Numbered from the stretch's first letter, positions 46,359 to 55,263 are shown. The stretch is 64,000 bases of DNA from JAFEDN01 sp963844565 (GCA_963844565.1 CAWJON010000002.1:1240001-1304000); one strand, 5' to 3'. The notes: generated by a model not told the origin, from the letters alone. A program made the numbers and translations.

Positions 46359-46658
46359 TTAAGTCAATTCGACATTGGTTAGGCCACTAGCTTCTTCCAC
46401 AGTGAGATTCTTGTTAGCCATATAATGCCGTATCACGGGTTTTTCTAATTTATTTCTGGCGGCTGCGTTTAAGCTCGGCAAATGACTTGCAGTCAATATT
46501 CCGCACACTAAATAACTCTTCATAATGACGCTGAGCGGATAATGCGGCAAAGCTCTTTCAACTTTGCTTAATATTTGCTTCTCGTCAGGGGTCATTTTCC
46601 CACCCTTCCAACGTATCCAAAAGCCATAATCCATAAAACGTCTGGAGTTTTTTGCCAA
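46359..46658 (-). CDS. hypothetical protein, probably 5' part of a frameshifted gene
   Basis: A 99-residue frame; the TTG start at 46658 is weak and an internal ATG (MTPDEKQIL) may be the true start. It contains NKLEKPVIRHYMANKNLTVEEASGLTN, a pattern like short helical repeats (LE.P.IR.Y......LT...A..LT) seen in proteins of Legionella-like bacteria; this comparison is from memory. It ends where the 131-aa frame at 45937 takes over in another frame. Confidence 0.5.
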   Translation of the reverse strand: MAKNSRRFMDYGFWIRWKGGKMTPDEKQILSKVERALPHYPLSVIMKSYLVCGILTASHLPSLNAAARNKLEKPVIRHYMANKNLTVEEASGLTNVELT

Positions 46659-46733
46659 TTTAGTTCTTTCATCTTTTCACCCTATTGTTTATTATATGGA
46701 CGATTATAACAAAGTTGTTTTAAATTTTAAATA

Positions 46734-46742
46734 TGTTATAAT
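46734..46742 (+). promoter_or_regulatory. extended -10 promoter element for HAD gene
   Basis: TGTTATAAT, identical to the element before murI, ends 8 nt before the ATG at 46751. It predicts a transcript with almost no 5' leader. Confidence 0.45.
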
Positions 46743-46750
46743 TTTCTTGT

Positions 46751-47431
46751 ATGCTGCAAGCTATTATTTTTGATTTTGACGGTACAATTGTAGACAGTGA
46801 ACCGTTACATTTTCTAGCCACCCAAAAAACTTTAGTTCCATTTGGTGTTCATTTAGATTTTTCAACCCACCTCCAAGAATGTGTCGGTTATCCCGATGTA
46901 GAAAATTATCGGCGTATCAACACCAAATATCAATTAAATCTAGAAAATGAACAGCTACAAGAATTATTGCATTCTAAATTGGCTCATTTTCAGCTTTTAA
47001 TTGATCAGTCTAAACCCTGCAAAGGCGCGATACCTTTAATTAAATCAGCATATGAACATTATCCCCTGGCTATCTGTACCGGAAGCCGGCGAGCAGAAGT
47101 AGAAAAAATCCTACCCTTTTTAGAAAATAATATTCACCAATATTTTAGAAAAATTATTACAATTGACGATGTCTTGGTTGGAAAACCGGATCCCGCTGGA
47201 TACCGTTTAACCGCTCAAGAGCTAGGTGTATTGCCTGAATTTTGTCTAGCGATTGAAGATTCACCCGCGGGAATTATAGCGGCGAAGGCCGCAGGAATGG
47301 CTGTACTTGCCGTCGCCACTTCTTACCCTAAAGAAAAACTTAGCTTAGCAGATCAGTGTGTTTCTAGTTTAACTGATATCACATTAACTGACTTGGTGCA
47401 GATGTCCGTGCATCTCACTGCTTCAACATAG
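46751..47431 (+). CDS. HAD-family phosphatase (beta-phosphoglucomutase/phosphatase-like)
   Basis: A 226-residue HAD hydrolase, subfamily IA. Motif I DFDGTIVDSEPLH near residue 9 provides the nucleophilic Asp, motif II is CTGSRR, and motifs III/IV appear as GKPDPAGY and AIEDSPAGIIAAKAAGM. It resembles YfbT/YniC/beta-PGM-type enzymes acting on sugar phosphates; the substrate is not predictable. No Shine-Dalgarno sequence precedes the ATG and a perfect -10 sits just upstream. Confidence 0.88.
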   Translation: MLQAIIFDFDGTIVDSEPLHFLATQKTLVPFGVHLDFSTHLQECVGYPDVENYRRINTKYQLNLENEQLQELLHSKLAHFQLLIDQSKPCKGAIPLIKSAYEHYPLAICTGSRRAEVEKILPFLENNIHQYFRKIITIDDVLVGKPDPAGYRLTAQELGVLPEFCLAIEDSPAGIIAAKAAGMAVLAVATSYPKEKLSLADQCVSSLTDITLTDLVQMSVHLTAST

Positions 47432-47450
47432 CAGTTTCCATTAATGGTTG

Positions 47451-48041
47451 TTAACTAACTTCTACAGGTAGACTGACTTCCAATTGTAACTGTTCTGACA
47501 ATCTCAGTTCCATTTTATCCAAATTTTTGATAGCCGGCAGCGCTGGCAAATCACTCAGCGTTTTTAAATTAAAGTCATCTAAAAATTTCTTGGTAGTGCC
47601 GAAAAGTGCTGGTTTCCCAGGTACATCTCGGTAACCCATTATTTTGATCCATTCCAGATCTTGTAAAGACTTGATGATTTGACTACTCACTACCACCCCA
47701 CGGATCTCTTCAATTTCACCCCGAGTTATCGGTTGGCGATAAGCAATTAAAGCCAAAATTTCTAAAAAAGTGCGGGAATAACGATTATTTTTACGCGCAC
47801 TCAGCTTTTGTATGTTTGATTGATAGCTCATTCTGGTTTGAAATCGATAACCGCTAGCGACTTCAATTAATTCAATACCTCTTTCCTGATAAAAATCTGC
47901 GATTCTCTGCAATATGATTTTTAAGTCCTGGAGAGATATTTTCTCTTCATCTTCTAATATTTGTTGCAAACGTTCAACGGAAAGTGGCTCATTGGCTGCA
48001 AACAAAACTGCTTCTACAATAGCTTCTAGTCTTTCAATCAT
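47451..48041 (-). CDS. scpB: segregation and condensation protein B
   Basis: ScpB is a winged-helix partner in the SMC-ScpA-ScpB chromosome condensation complex. The 196-residue protein starts MIERLEAIVEAVLFAANEPL and contains FLEILALIAYRQPITRGEIE and PALFGTTKKFLDDF, typical of the family. Its ATG overlaps the scpA stop by 4 nt. Confidence 0.94.
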   Translation of the reverse strand: MIERLEAIVEAVLFAANEPLSVERLQQILEDEEKISLQDLKIILQRIADFYQERGIELIEVASGYRFQTRMSYQSNIQKLSARKNNRYSRTFLEILALIAYRQPITRGEIEEIRGVVVSSQIIKSLQDLEWIKIMGYRDVPGKPALFGTTKKFLDDFNLKTLSDLPALPAIKNLDKMELRLSEQLQLEVSLPVEVS

Positions 48042-48835
48042 ATTGTCTCTTCAATCTTTAATTTCACGTAAATAGGCGCAAAAGGATGGTTCTGCACGAG
48101 TTCTAATGTCGACTGACGAATCAATTCCAACACAGCGATCAAAGTAACCACTACACCCATTTTTCCTTCTTTTGCCTGAAAAAAACCAGTAAATTCCACA
48201 AATTGTTTATTCTGAAGATGGGAAAGAATGAATGTCATTCGCTCTCGTATGGACAATACTTCCGGTAATACTTGATGTTGGCTATACAATTTTGCTCGTT
48301 CTAATACAGCCTGTAAAGCTTGCATCATCTCTTGCAAAGAGATTTGCGGACGTACAACTTCGATTGGATTTGTTGTGACTTCTACGTCTGCCGCATAAAA
48401 TTCACGGTCTATTCGCGGTAGCTGATCTAAATCGATAGCAGCTTGCTGATATTGTTCATATTCTTGTAACCGTCTAACCAATTCGGCACGAGGATCACTT
48501 TCTTCACCTAAATCAGCATCCGGTAATTTAGGCAGTAACAGTCTGGATTTAATTTCAGCCAACATCGCCGCCATCAACAGATATTCAGCCGCTAACTCGA
48601 TATGTAATTCTTTCATAATATCGATGTATTGCATGTATTGCCGCGTAATATCAGCAATGGGAATATCCAGGATATTGAAATTTTGTTTTTTAATCAGATA
48701 CAACAACAGGTCTAAGGGCCCTTCAAAGGCTTCTAAAAAAATCTGTAAGGCATCTGGGGGGATATATAAATCCAGAGGGAGATTCACATAGTGCTCTCCA
48801 TGGACTTTGGCTTGTGTCACTTCATTTTTCATCAT
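48038..48835 (-). CDS. scpA: segregation and condensation protein A
   Basis: ScpA is the kleisin that bridges SMC heads. The 265-residue protein has EGPLDLLLYLIKKQNFNILD, YLLMAAMLAEIKSRLLLP and a C-terminal winged helix (VTLIAVLELIRQSTLEL). Gammaproteobacteria often carry MukBEF; presence of ScpAB fits Legionella/Coxiella-type genomes. It forms an operon with scpB. Confidence 0.94.
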   Translation of the reverse strand: MMKNEVTQAKVHGEHYVNLPLDLYIPPDALQIFLEAFEGPLDLLLYLIKKQNFNILDIPIADITRQYMQYIDIMKELHIELAAEYLLMAAMLAEIKSRLLLPKLPDADLGEESDPRAELVRRLQEYEQYQQAAIDLDQLPRIDREFYAADVEVTTNPIEVVRPQISLQEMMQALQAVLERAKLYSQHQVLPEVLSIRERMTFILSHLQNKQFVEFTGFFQAKEGKMGVVVTLIAVLELIRQSTLELVQNHPFAPIYVKLKIEETI

Positions 48836-48851
48836 ACAAAAAAAAGGAAGG

Positions 48852-48881
48852 CAAAAAAAGGAGGGTTTAGGCCCTCCTTTG
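48852..48881 (-). terminator. rho-independent terminator of the lipoprotein gene
   Basis: On the minus strand AAAGGAGGG, a 5-nt loop and CCCTCCTTT form a 9-bp stem followed at once by a T-run. It lies 12 bp after the stop of the 125-aa lipoprotein gene and before scpA. Confidence 0.85.
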
Positions 48882-48892
48882 TAAAGATACGT

Positions 48893-49270
48893 TTAGGTCG
48901 ATAAATTTGGACAGAAATAAGCATTACCTGTGTAAACAACATTGGTTTGTTGCTGTCCACCATTATTACCAGTAACGCCAGCACGGTTTGCTAACATTTG
49001 AATGTAGTTACCACCTTTAGCTGCGGCCTGGTTTCGCATGTCATTGATAGAGCCTTGTTCTAAGTTTTTGTTAGAAGTAAAGCCGCCAGTGAAGAAATTA
49101 CCCTGGTTTCCCACTACGTCACCCACATATTTACAACCCTTCGGCGGAGGATTTGGTGATACTAAAACCTTTGATGCTTCCGTAGACATTGGCGCGGTAG
49201 CCGCACATCCAGAAAGTAATAGCGGAATCGAAATCATCGTTCCAATTAATATGTTCTTTAACATAAACAC
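48893..49270 (-). CDS. outer-membrane lipoprotein, DUF4156-like
   Basis: A 125-residue lipoprotein. The N-terminus has a signal peptide with lipobox LLSGC (Cys near residue 22), so it is lipid-anchored. The mature part contains KGCKYVGDVVGNQGNFFTGG, NLEQGSINDMRNQAAAKGGN and a C-terminal NAYFCP, matching the DUF4156 family of small enterobacterial lipoproteins of unknown function. The two mature cysteines could form a disulfide. It is monocistronic, with its own terminator. Confidence 0.85.
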   Translation of the reverse strand: MFMLKNILIGTMISIPLLLSGCAATAPMSTEASKVLVSPNPPPKGCKYVGDVVGNQGNFFTGGFTSNKNLEQGSINDMRNQAAAKGGNYIQMLANRAGVTGNNGGQQQTNVVYTGNAYFCPNLST

Positions 49271-49418
49271 TCCTTAATGAAAATTTTATTGATTTTATCC
49301 TCTAAATGCATTCTTTCGCAACAATAAAATTTATTTTAATTAATTTATACAAATTAGAAAGAATACCAGTCCAACAAATGGACAACCTAATTATATGTAA
49401 AACTCCAATGGAATTCAA

Positions 49419-50831
49419 CTATGAATCAGCCACTTTCTCATTCGGAAACGAACCCATCTTGAGAAACAACCACAGAGCAAACAATGAATATATTCCTTGT
49501 ACCATAAAAACTACCTTGAAAGCGATAAACGGTACATGATGCTGTAAATCATTGGGGCCAATAACGCCAATCATCACTAAAGCTGCCAAAGCGATTCCAA
49601 AACTACCACTGACTTGAATAATCCCGCTATAGACGCTAGTCCCCTGGCTGACATAGGGCTCTTCAAGGTTTTGATAAGCTTGAGAATTCATCATTGAAAC
49701 TTGAATGGGTAGTAAAAAGCCCATGAGAATTTGCTGTATGATTAGCAAAGTAGGTAACAAAATGAATGCCTGAACCGCAAAACTACAAAAAATAATTGCT
49801 ACTAAAATAGTCGAAATAAGTAGTGCTTTTTGGTTATCAAACTTTTTCGCTACTTTCTCCAAGAAAAACATGCTGCATAAAGTACTCATAATGACTGGAA
49901 CACTATAAACACCAGCATGAATTGCGCTATATCCATAACCCGCCTGTAATAATAAGGGAATTAAGAACGGGTGGGTCGAAGACGTTAATCTTGAAAAAAA
50001 ACTGCCCAAAGCCGCCAAACGAAAATGCCCCAATGAAAATAATTTAAGATTAATGATGGAGCTCATATTACGCTTGGAATAAGGCACATAAATAATAATC
50101 GCGCCAACTGCTATGGCTAATAACGTTATTTTTCCATAAACACTAAAAGCGGGATCGATTAAAACATCTAACAAAAATAACAAAGACCCTAGTGCTAAAC
50201 CAATTAATATAAATCCAATGAAATCAAATCGAATTTTTTCCGGCGCGCGGATAACTGGTAAATAATGCAAAATTAAATAATAACCAACTATGCCAACCGG
50301 ACCATTCAAAAAGAAAATCCAACGCCAATTTGCGTAAGTGGTTAAAGCACCACCCACTAAAGGGCCTAATACTAAACCCAATAATGTCATGATGTTTATT
50401 GTGGCCATGGCCTTGATTCTTTCAACACCCAAAAATACGCGGACCATAATTTGTCGGCCCACAGGCATTAAAAATGCACCGCCCACGCCTTGCAGAAATC
50501 GAAAACCAACTAACGTAGGTAAATTTTGTGAAAGACCACAAACCAATGAGCTAACGGTAAAGAGGACAATCGCGAATAACATCGATTTTTTTTCACCGAA
50601 GCGATCTGCCATCCAACCACTTACTGGAATAAAAATGCCCAGGGCTAAAAAATAAACGGTGAGAATTTCTTTAAGTCGAAGTGGATTAACATGCAATCCT
50701 ATAGCAATTTGCGGTAAAGCCGTATTGAGAACCGTGGCATCCAACATTTCCATTAACATAACAACGGATAAAATCCGCAATAGGATTTTTTTCGTGGTCT
50801 CAGAAAGTTGAATATTCGTCGCTTTATTCAA
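49419..50831 (-). CDS. MFS drug:H+ antiporter, DHA2/MdtD-like
   Basis: A 470-residue exporter with 13-14 hydrophobic segments: MEMLDATVLNTALPQIA in TM1, GWMADRFGEKK (motif A) and NIMTLLGLVLGPLVGGAL (motif C), then NWRWIFFLNGPVG. The sequence around TM1 and motif A resembles MdtD more than the two other DHA2 exporters of the window. Its start overlaps the end of the upstream YciO-like gene by 8 nt. Its substrate is unknown. Confidence 0.9.
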   Translation of the reverse strand: MNKATNIQLSETTKKILLRILSVVMLMEMLDATVLNTALPQIAIGLHVNPLRLKEILTVYFLALGIFIPVSGWMADRFGEKKSMLFAIVLFTVSSLVCGLSQNLPTLVGFRFLQGVGGAFLMPVGRQIMVRVFLGVERIKAMATINIMTLLGLVLGPLVGGALTTYANWRWIFFLNGPVGIVGYYLILHYLPVIRAPEKIRFDFIGFILIGLALGSLLFLLDVLIDPAFSVYGKITLLAIAVGAIIIYVPYSKRNMSSIINLKLFSLGHFRLAALGSFFSRLTSSTHPFLIPLLLQAGYGYSAIHAGVYSVPVIMSTLCSMFFLEKVAKKFDNQKALLISTILVAIIFCSFAVQAFILLPTLLIIQQILMGFLLPIQVSMMNSQAYQNLEEPYVSQGTSVYSGIIQVSGSFGIALAALVMIGVIGPNDLQHHVPFIAFKVVFMVQGIYSLFALWLFLKMGSFPNEKVADS

Positions 50832-51444
50832 ATGGAGTTGTATCCCCTTTACCTTTTCTTATTACTTTAACTTGTCCCTCAGTTAAATCAATCACGCTGG
50901 TTGGTTCCAAGCTACAAGGACCGCCGTCGACAATTAAATCAACTTTTCCGGCTAATTTATCTACAATATCTTGGACATCAGCTAAAGGTTCATTCATTCC
51001 AGGCAAAATCAAGGTGACGCTCATCAAAGGTTCACCCAGATGGATCAGGATTTCTTGGACAATTTGGTGATCTGGAACTCGAAGACCAATCGTCTTTCTT
51101 TTTTGATGTAATAATCGGCGTGGAACCTCTTTGGTGGCTTCCAAAATAAAAGTATAGGGTCCTGGCGTATAGGCCTTTAAAAGACGAAAGGTTGGGTTAT
51201 CTACCTTTGCATAAACCGCTAATTGGGATAGGTCATGACAAACGAGGGTAAAGTGATGATTCTTATCCAAATGCCTGATTTCCCGTATCCGTTCGGCAGC
51301 CGATTTGTCACCTAAATGACAACCCAGCGCATAGGCAGAATCAGTAGGATATACAATAACCCCACCCTCTTGAATGATTTTTACCGTTTGTTGAACCAAA
51401 CGTATTTGCGGGTTCTGTGGGTGAATTTTCAATATTTGGGTCAT
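50824..51444 (-). CDS. yciO: YrdC/Sua5-domain protein, YciO type
   Basis: A YrdC-fold protein related to threonylcarbamoyl-AMP synthase (t6A modification); YciO itself is a weaker paralogue. The start at ATG 51444 (MTQILKIHPQNPQ) matches E. coli YciO, so the longer frame to 51480 is rejected. Motifs are GGVIVYPTDSAYALGC, KRKTIGLRVPDH, PLMSVTLILPG and TSVIDLT. The 206-residue length is right. It is divergent from ispZ/yciB, as in related genomes. Confidence 0.9.
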   Translation of the reverse strand: MTQILKIHPQNPQIRLVQQTVKIIQEGGVIVYPTDSAYALGCHLGDKSAAERIREIRHLDKNHHFTLVCHDLSQLAVYAKVDNPTFRLLKAYTPGPYTFILEATKEVPRRLLHQKRKTIGLRVPDHQIVQEILIHLGEPLMSVTLILPGMNEPLADVQDIVDKLAGKVDLIVDGGPCSLEPTSVIDLTEGQVKVIRKGKGDTTPFE

Positions 51445-51525
51445 ATAATCATTATATCTCGTGTTGCTTCCGTTGGCCAACTAGGGTAGAGTTTTTGCAG
51501 CATATTTCCGACTCGAGGGTAAAAA

Positions 51526-52089
51526 ATGAAGTTTTTATTTGATTATTTCCCAATTATTTGTTTTTTTATCGCTTATAAATTTTCAAACATCTATACAGCC
51601 ACTGCAGTGACCATTGGCGCTTCACTATTACAATTGGCCATTTATTGGTGTATTCATCGGCGATTTGAAACTTTACATACTTTAACATTTGTATTTGTGG
51701 TTATTTTGGGAGGATCAACGCTACTGTTTCACAAAGACATCTTTATTAAATGGAAACCCAGCGTCATATATTGGGCTTTTGCTTTAACTTTACTTTTTAG
51801 TCAATTTTTTAGCTCCAAACCCCTACTAGAAAGAATGTTAGGTCAAAAAATAACCCTGCCATCACGGATCTGGCCGCGGTTAAACATTGCATGGGCTTTA
51901 TTCTTTTTATTTCTAGGAGTGCTAAATGCTTATGTCATATATCATTTTGATACCAATGCATGGGTTAATTTTAAACTGTTTGGAACATTGGGGATAACTG
52001 TCGTCTTTATTATATTTCAAGCGATTTACATGGCCCATTACATGCCTAGCGATAAAATTACCAGTTTTAAGAAAAAAGACCTTCCGTAA
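51526..52089 (+). CDS. yciB: inner membrane-spanning protein YciB (septation protein A)
   Basis: A 187-residue integral membrane protein with about five hydrophobic segments, starting MKFLFDYFPIICFFIAYKF; NIAWALFFLFLGVLNAYV and WVNFKLFGTLG are typical of the YciB/IspZ family, linked to cell envelope integrity and septation. GAGGGT lies upstream of the ATG. The BolA-RsfS fusion gene starts 5 nt after the stop. Confidence 0.94.
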   Translation: MKFLFDYFPIICFFIAYKFSNIYTATAVTIGASLLQLAIYWCIHRRFETLHTLTFVFVVILGGSTLLFHKDIFIKWKPSVIYWAFALTLLFSQFFSSKPLLERMLGQKITLPSRIWPRLNIAWALFFLFLGVLNAYVIYHFDTNAWVNFKLFGTLGITVVFIIFQAIYMAHYMPSDKITSFKKKDLP

Positions 52090-52094
52090 AGAAA

Positions 52095-52700
52095 ATGAAG
52101 AATCGAATTGAAGAAATTGAAGAAAGATTGCGCTGGGCGTTACATCCCTTGGAGCTCGTGGTAATTGATGATTCTGACCAACACTCTGGTCACCCAGGCG
52201 CCGCAACCGGATTGGGACACTTTACCGTCAAAATTAAAGCTCGCATTTTTCTTGGCCAAAAACTTGCCGAAAGGCATCGTATGATATATACTGCGCTCGG
52301 AGAAATGATGAAAACTGATATTCATGCTTTAAAGATTGACGCTAAACCTGCAACCTCTCAAGACATTACACACTTTATTACAACCACATTATCTGCTCTT
52401 AAAGCACAAGATATTACTGTGTTGGATGTCCGTTCGTTAACTGATGTAATGGATAGCATGGTTATTTGTACAGGGACCTCTATTCGTCATTCAGCTTCTG
52501 TGGCCGAAAAGTTGATACGCGCCATGCATTCGGTTGGGGTAAAAGCATTCAATCGGATAGAAGATCAAACGGATAGCGGTTGGATTTTAGTAGATTTTCT
52601 AGACACCGTTGTCCATATCATGTTACGTGAGACGCGCGAATTCTACAGTTTGGAAAAATTGTGGAGCGTCACCGAATCTAAGCGTGCGAATAACACTTAA
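52095..52700 (+). CDS. BolA-RsfS fusion protein
   Basis: One continuous 201-residue frame joins two usually separate proteins. Residues ~1-88 are BolA-like: RIEEIEERLRWAL, VIDDSDQHSGHPGA, HFTVKI, RHRMIYTALGEMM, IHALKIDAKPAT; BolA proteins bind Fe-S clusters with monothiol glutaredoxins. Residues ~92-195 are RsfS: ALKAQDITVLDVRSLTDVMD, MVICTGTSIRHS, GWILVDFLDTVVHIM, FYSLEKLW; RsfS binds uL14 and keeps ribosomal subunits apart in starvation. No stop or start signal lies at the junction. rlmH follows after 5 nt, the normal neighbour of rsfS. Confidence 0.9.
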   Translation: MKNRIEEIEERLRWALHPLELVVIDDSDQHSGHPGAATGLGHFTVKIKARIFLGQKLAERHRMIYTALGEMMKTDIHALKIDAKPATSQDITHFITTTLSALKAQDITVLDVRSLTDVMDSMVICTGTSIRHSASVAEKLIRAMHSVGVKAFNRIEDQTDSGWILVDFLDTVVHIMLRETREFYSLEKLWSVTESKRANNT

Positions 52701-52705
52701 ACCCT

Positions 52706-53179
52706 ATGCACATTAATCTTATTGCGATTGGCAATAAAATGCCGGCTTGGATTAAAGCAGGCTATGATGAATATGCCAAAAGACTCCCCTTGGATTATCG
52801 TATTCAACTTATTGAAATACCCACAATCAAACGAAACAAGTCCAGTTCGCTGACACAACTTAATGCTCAAGAAGGATCTAAATTGCTAGCTGCAGTTGAA
52901 ACTTCAGGTCCGATTATCTCATTAGATAGACAAGGGCGCCTGCTTTCAACAGAAGAATGGGTTAAAAAATTACTCCATTGGCATGACCATTGTGCTCATA
53001 TTAATGTGCTAGTGGGTGGACCCGAAGGATTATCTGACGATTGTCTCAAAAAATCACAAGAGGTTGTGTCATTGTCTGCACTTACCTTTCCCCATCCTTT
53101 GGTGAGAGTCATACTCGCCGAGCAAATTTACCGAGCTTGGAGTATAATAACTCATCATCCCTACCACAGAAGTAACTAA
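52706..53179 (+). CDS. rlmH: 23S rRNA (pseudouridine1915-N3)-methyltransferase
   Basis: RlmH methylates pseudouridine 1915 in helix 69 of 23S rRNA. The 157-residue SPOUT enzyme begins MHINLIAIGNKMPAWIKAGYDEYAKRLP and has LDRQGRLLSTEEW, VLVGGPEGLSDDC, and LTFPHPLVRVILAEQIYRAW with the C-terminal YHRSN. Length is exact for the family. It follows the rsfS part as in E. coli. Confidence 0.97.
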   Translation: MHINLIAIGNKMPAWIKAGYDEYAKRLPLDYRIQLIEIPTIKRNKSSSLTQLNAQEGSKLLAAVETSGPIISLDRQGRLLSTEEWVKKLLHWHDHCAHINVLVGGPEGLSDDCLKKSQEVVSLSALTFPHPLVRVILAEQIYRAWSIITHHPYHRSN

Positions 53180-53188
53180 GAAAATGCC

Positions 53189-53334
53189 TAGGGTCTGTTT
53201 ATATTTCTACTATGCCAGGCATAAACTGTTGATTTTCTGCGCTCCGCTGCTCATTTACTTGCATGTAAACTGCGCTGCGGTGCTCGAAAATCAACAGTTT
53301 CTGCTCCGGCCTAGCGAAATGTAAACAGACCCTA
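53189..53334. mobile_element. palindromic MITE, IS630/mariner-like, flanked by TA
   Basis: The element starts TAGGGTCTGTTTATATTTC and ends with the inverted equivalent GAAATGTAAACAGACCCTA. The arms pair along most of the ~145 bp, including AACTGTTGATTTTC/GAAAATCAACAGTTT. TA at both ends fits the TA target duplication of IS630/Tc1-mariner elements. No coding capacity. It sits between rlmH and mrdA and would form a long hairpin in a read-through transcript. Confidence 0.85.
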
Positions 53335-53358
53335 AAGGATTAGGAAATTTCCGCCATT

Positions 53359-55239
53359 ATGAATAAAAAATTAACAATTAAAAATCCTCAAATAGAAATT
53401 AAGCTATTCAGTCGTCGAATTATGGTTAGCGCCATATTGGTTATTTTGTTTTGTATCGGTTTAATTGCCCGATTATGTTATTTACAAATTTCTCAAAACA
53501 AATTCTTTTCCTCTTTATCTGAACAAAATACCGTCACTATTATCCCAGTAGAACCTACCCGAGGATTAGTTTTCGATCGCAATGGTGTGTTATTAGCAAA
53601 AAATATCCCTTCTTTTAATCTTGAAATTGATCCCTCCCGAGTTAAGAACGGACTTTGGGATACTATTCGGCGCCTGCAGGTTATTATCCCAATTTCAGGA
53701 CACGATCTTGAAGTGTTTAATCACCGACGCAAACAATCCTCTTCGCACGTCTCTATTCCTTTACGAATGAAACTCACTGAAGAAGAAGTAGCACGTTTTT
53801 ACGTCAATCAATATTTTTTCCCAGGTGTTACCATTAAAACCCGCTTAATTCGCAGTTACCCGTTGGCTGAATTAACCGGCCACTTGGTGGGATACGTGGG
53901 CAGAATCAATACCAATGATATGGAACATATCAATAAGGTAAATTATAGCGATTCAGAGTACATCGGCAAAATGGGTGTTGAAAAACAATACGAAAACGAA
54001 CTGCACGGTACGGTGGGAGACCAGGAAGTAGAGACCGACGCCAATGGCCGGATCGAACGCGTGTTAGCGGAACACAAACCCATTAACGGGCAAGATATTT
54101 ATTTGACCATAGACACACGCCTTCAACAAGCCGCAGATGCTGCTTTAGGTGATGAAAGCGGTTCCATTATTGTGATAAACCCTAATAATGGTGAAATTTT
54201 AGCGATGGTCAGCAAACCCACTTATGACCCCGCCCCTTTTGTGATGGGCATTACCTCCGGGGATTATCAAGAACTACTCAATATGCCGGAACGCCCGCTT
54301 TATGATCGTTCGACACGCGGAATATTTTCTCCTGGTTCAACTATAAAACCTTTTTATGCGATAGGAGGATTAAATTTTAAAGTTATCACTAAAGATTTTA
54401 AAATTCACGACACTGGATTATTTTACTTACCTGGCGTTTCCCACGTCTTTCATGACTGGGATTGGAAGCACCATGGGCATGGCATTGTCGACGTGTCTAG
54501 AGCAATCATCGTCTCTTGTGATATTTTTTTCTATAATGTCGCCCAACGTTTAGGAGCGAATAGACAAGACGCCATTTTAAATGCATTCGGCTTTGGGAAA
54601 CCCACGGGAATAGATGTTCCACACGAATTAGGGGGTTTGGTCCCTACCCCGGCCTGGAAAAGAAAAGTTAGACACGAAGGCTGGTATGCTGGAGATACCC
54701 TTAATATTGGGATAGGACAAGGGACATTAATGGTCACCCCACTGCAATTGGCACAAGCAGTTTCGATTATAGCAATGCGCGGCATTCGCTATCAGCCCCA
54801 TGTTATGTTAAGAACAATGCTTGATAATCAAGTTAAATGGCAACCCCGTTATCAACCCGAGCAAAGAGTTGTTCTAAATGATCCCGAAATTTGGAACACA
54901 GTTATAAACGCCATGCAGCGCGTGGTCAGCAGCGGAGAAGGTACAGCCCACCATTTCGGCCGAGATGCACCTTACACCGTTGCCGGAAAAACAGGGACAG
55001 CGCAAGTGGTTGGCCGTGCAAATGGTGAAGACGAGGACGCTAGCACGCCTAAACTGCTGCGAAACAATCACCTATTTATTTCATTCACCCCAGTTGATCA
55101 CCCACAAATCGCTGTAGCCGTGATTTATGAACATTCAATTGGGCCTGATGCTTTGGCTCGGCAAGTGATGGATGCTTATTACCGACTGCAGGCCAATAAA
55201 CCTGCAAATACCGTTCCCTTGCAAAATACATCCCATTAA
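53359..55239 (+). CDS. mrdA: penicillin-binding protein 2 (elongasome transpeptidase)
   Basis: PBP2 cross-links peptidoglycan during elongation, paired with RodA. The 626-residue protein has one N-terminal membrane anchor (residues ~23-43), a dimerisation domain with FDRNGVLLAKNIPSFNL, and a transpeptidase domain with catalytic Ser in SPGSTIKPFYA, the SxN-equivalent SCD in IVSCDIFFYN and KTG in AGKTGTAQV. AGGATTAGGAAA precedes the ATG. The MITE directly upstream separates it from rlmH, so expression may need its own promoter. Confidence 0.97.
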   Translation: MNKKLTIKNPQIEIKLFSRRIMVSAILVILFCIGLIARLCYLQISQNKFFSSLSEQNTVTIIPVEPTRGLVFDRNGVLLAKNIPSFNLEIDPSRVKNGLWDTIRRLQVIIPISGHDLEVFNHRRKQSSSHVSIPLRMKLTEEEVARFYVNQYFFPGVTIKTRLIRSYPLAELTGHLVGYVGRINTNDMEHINKVNYSDSEYIGKMGVEKQYENELHGTVGDQEVETDANGRIERVLAEHKPINGQDIYLTIDTRLQQAADAALGDESGSIIVINPNNGEILAMVSKPTYDPAPFVMGITSGDYQELLNMPERPLYDRSTRGIFSPGSTIKPFYAIGGLNFKVITKDFKIHDTGLFYLPGVSHVFHDWDWKHHGHGIVDVSRAIIVSCDIFFYNVAQRLGANRQDAILNAFGFGKPTGIDVPHELGGLVPTPAWKRKVRHEGWYAGDTLNIGIGQGTLMVTPLQLAQAVSIIAMRGIRYQPHVMLRTMLDNQVKWQPRYQPEQRVVLNDPEIWNTVINAMQRVVSSGEGTAHHFGRDAPYTVAGKTGTAQVVGRANGEDEDASTPKLLRNNHLFISFTPVDHPQIAVAVIYEHSIGPDALARQVMDAYYRLQANKPANTVPLQNTSH

Positions 55240-55263
55240 TCCTTTTTATGTTATTATTTTTAT

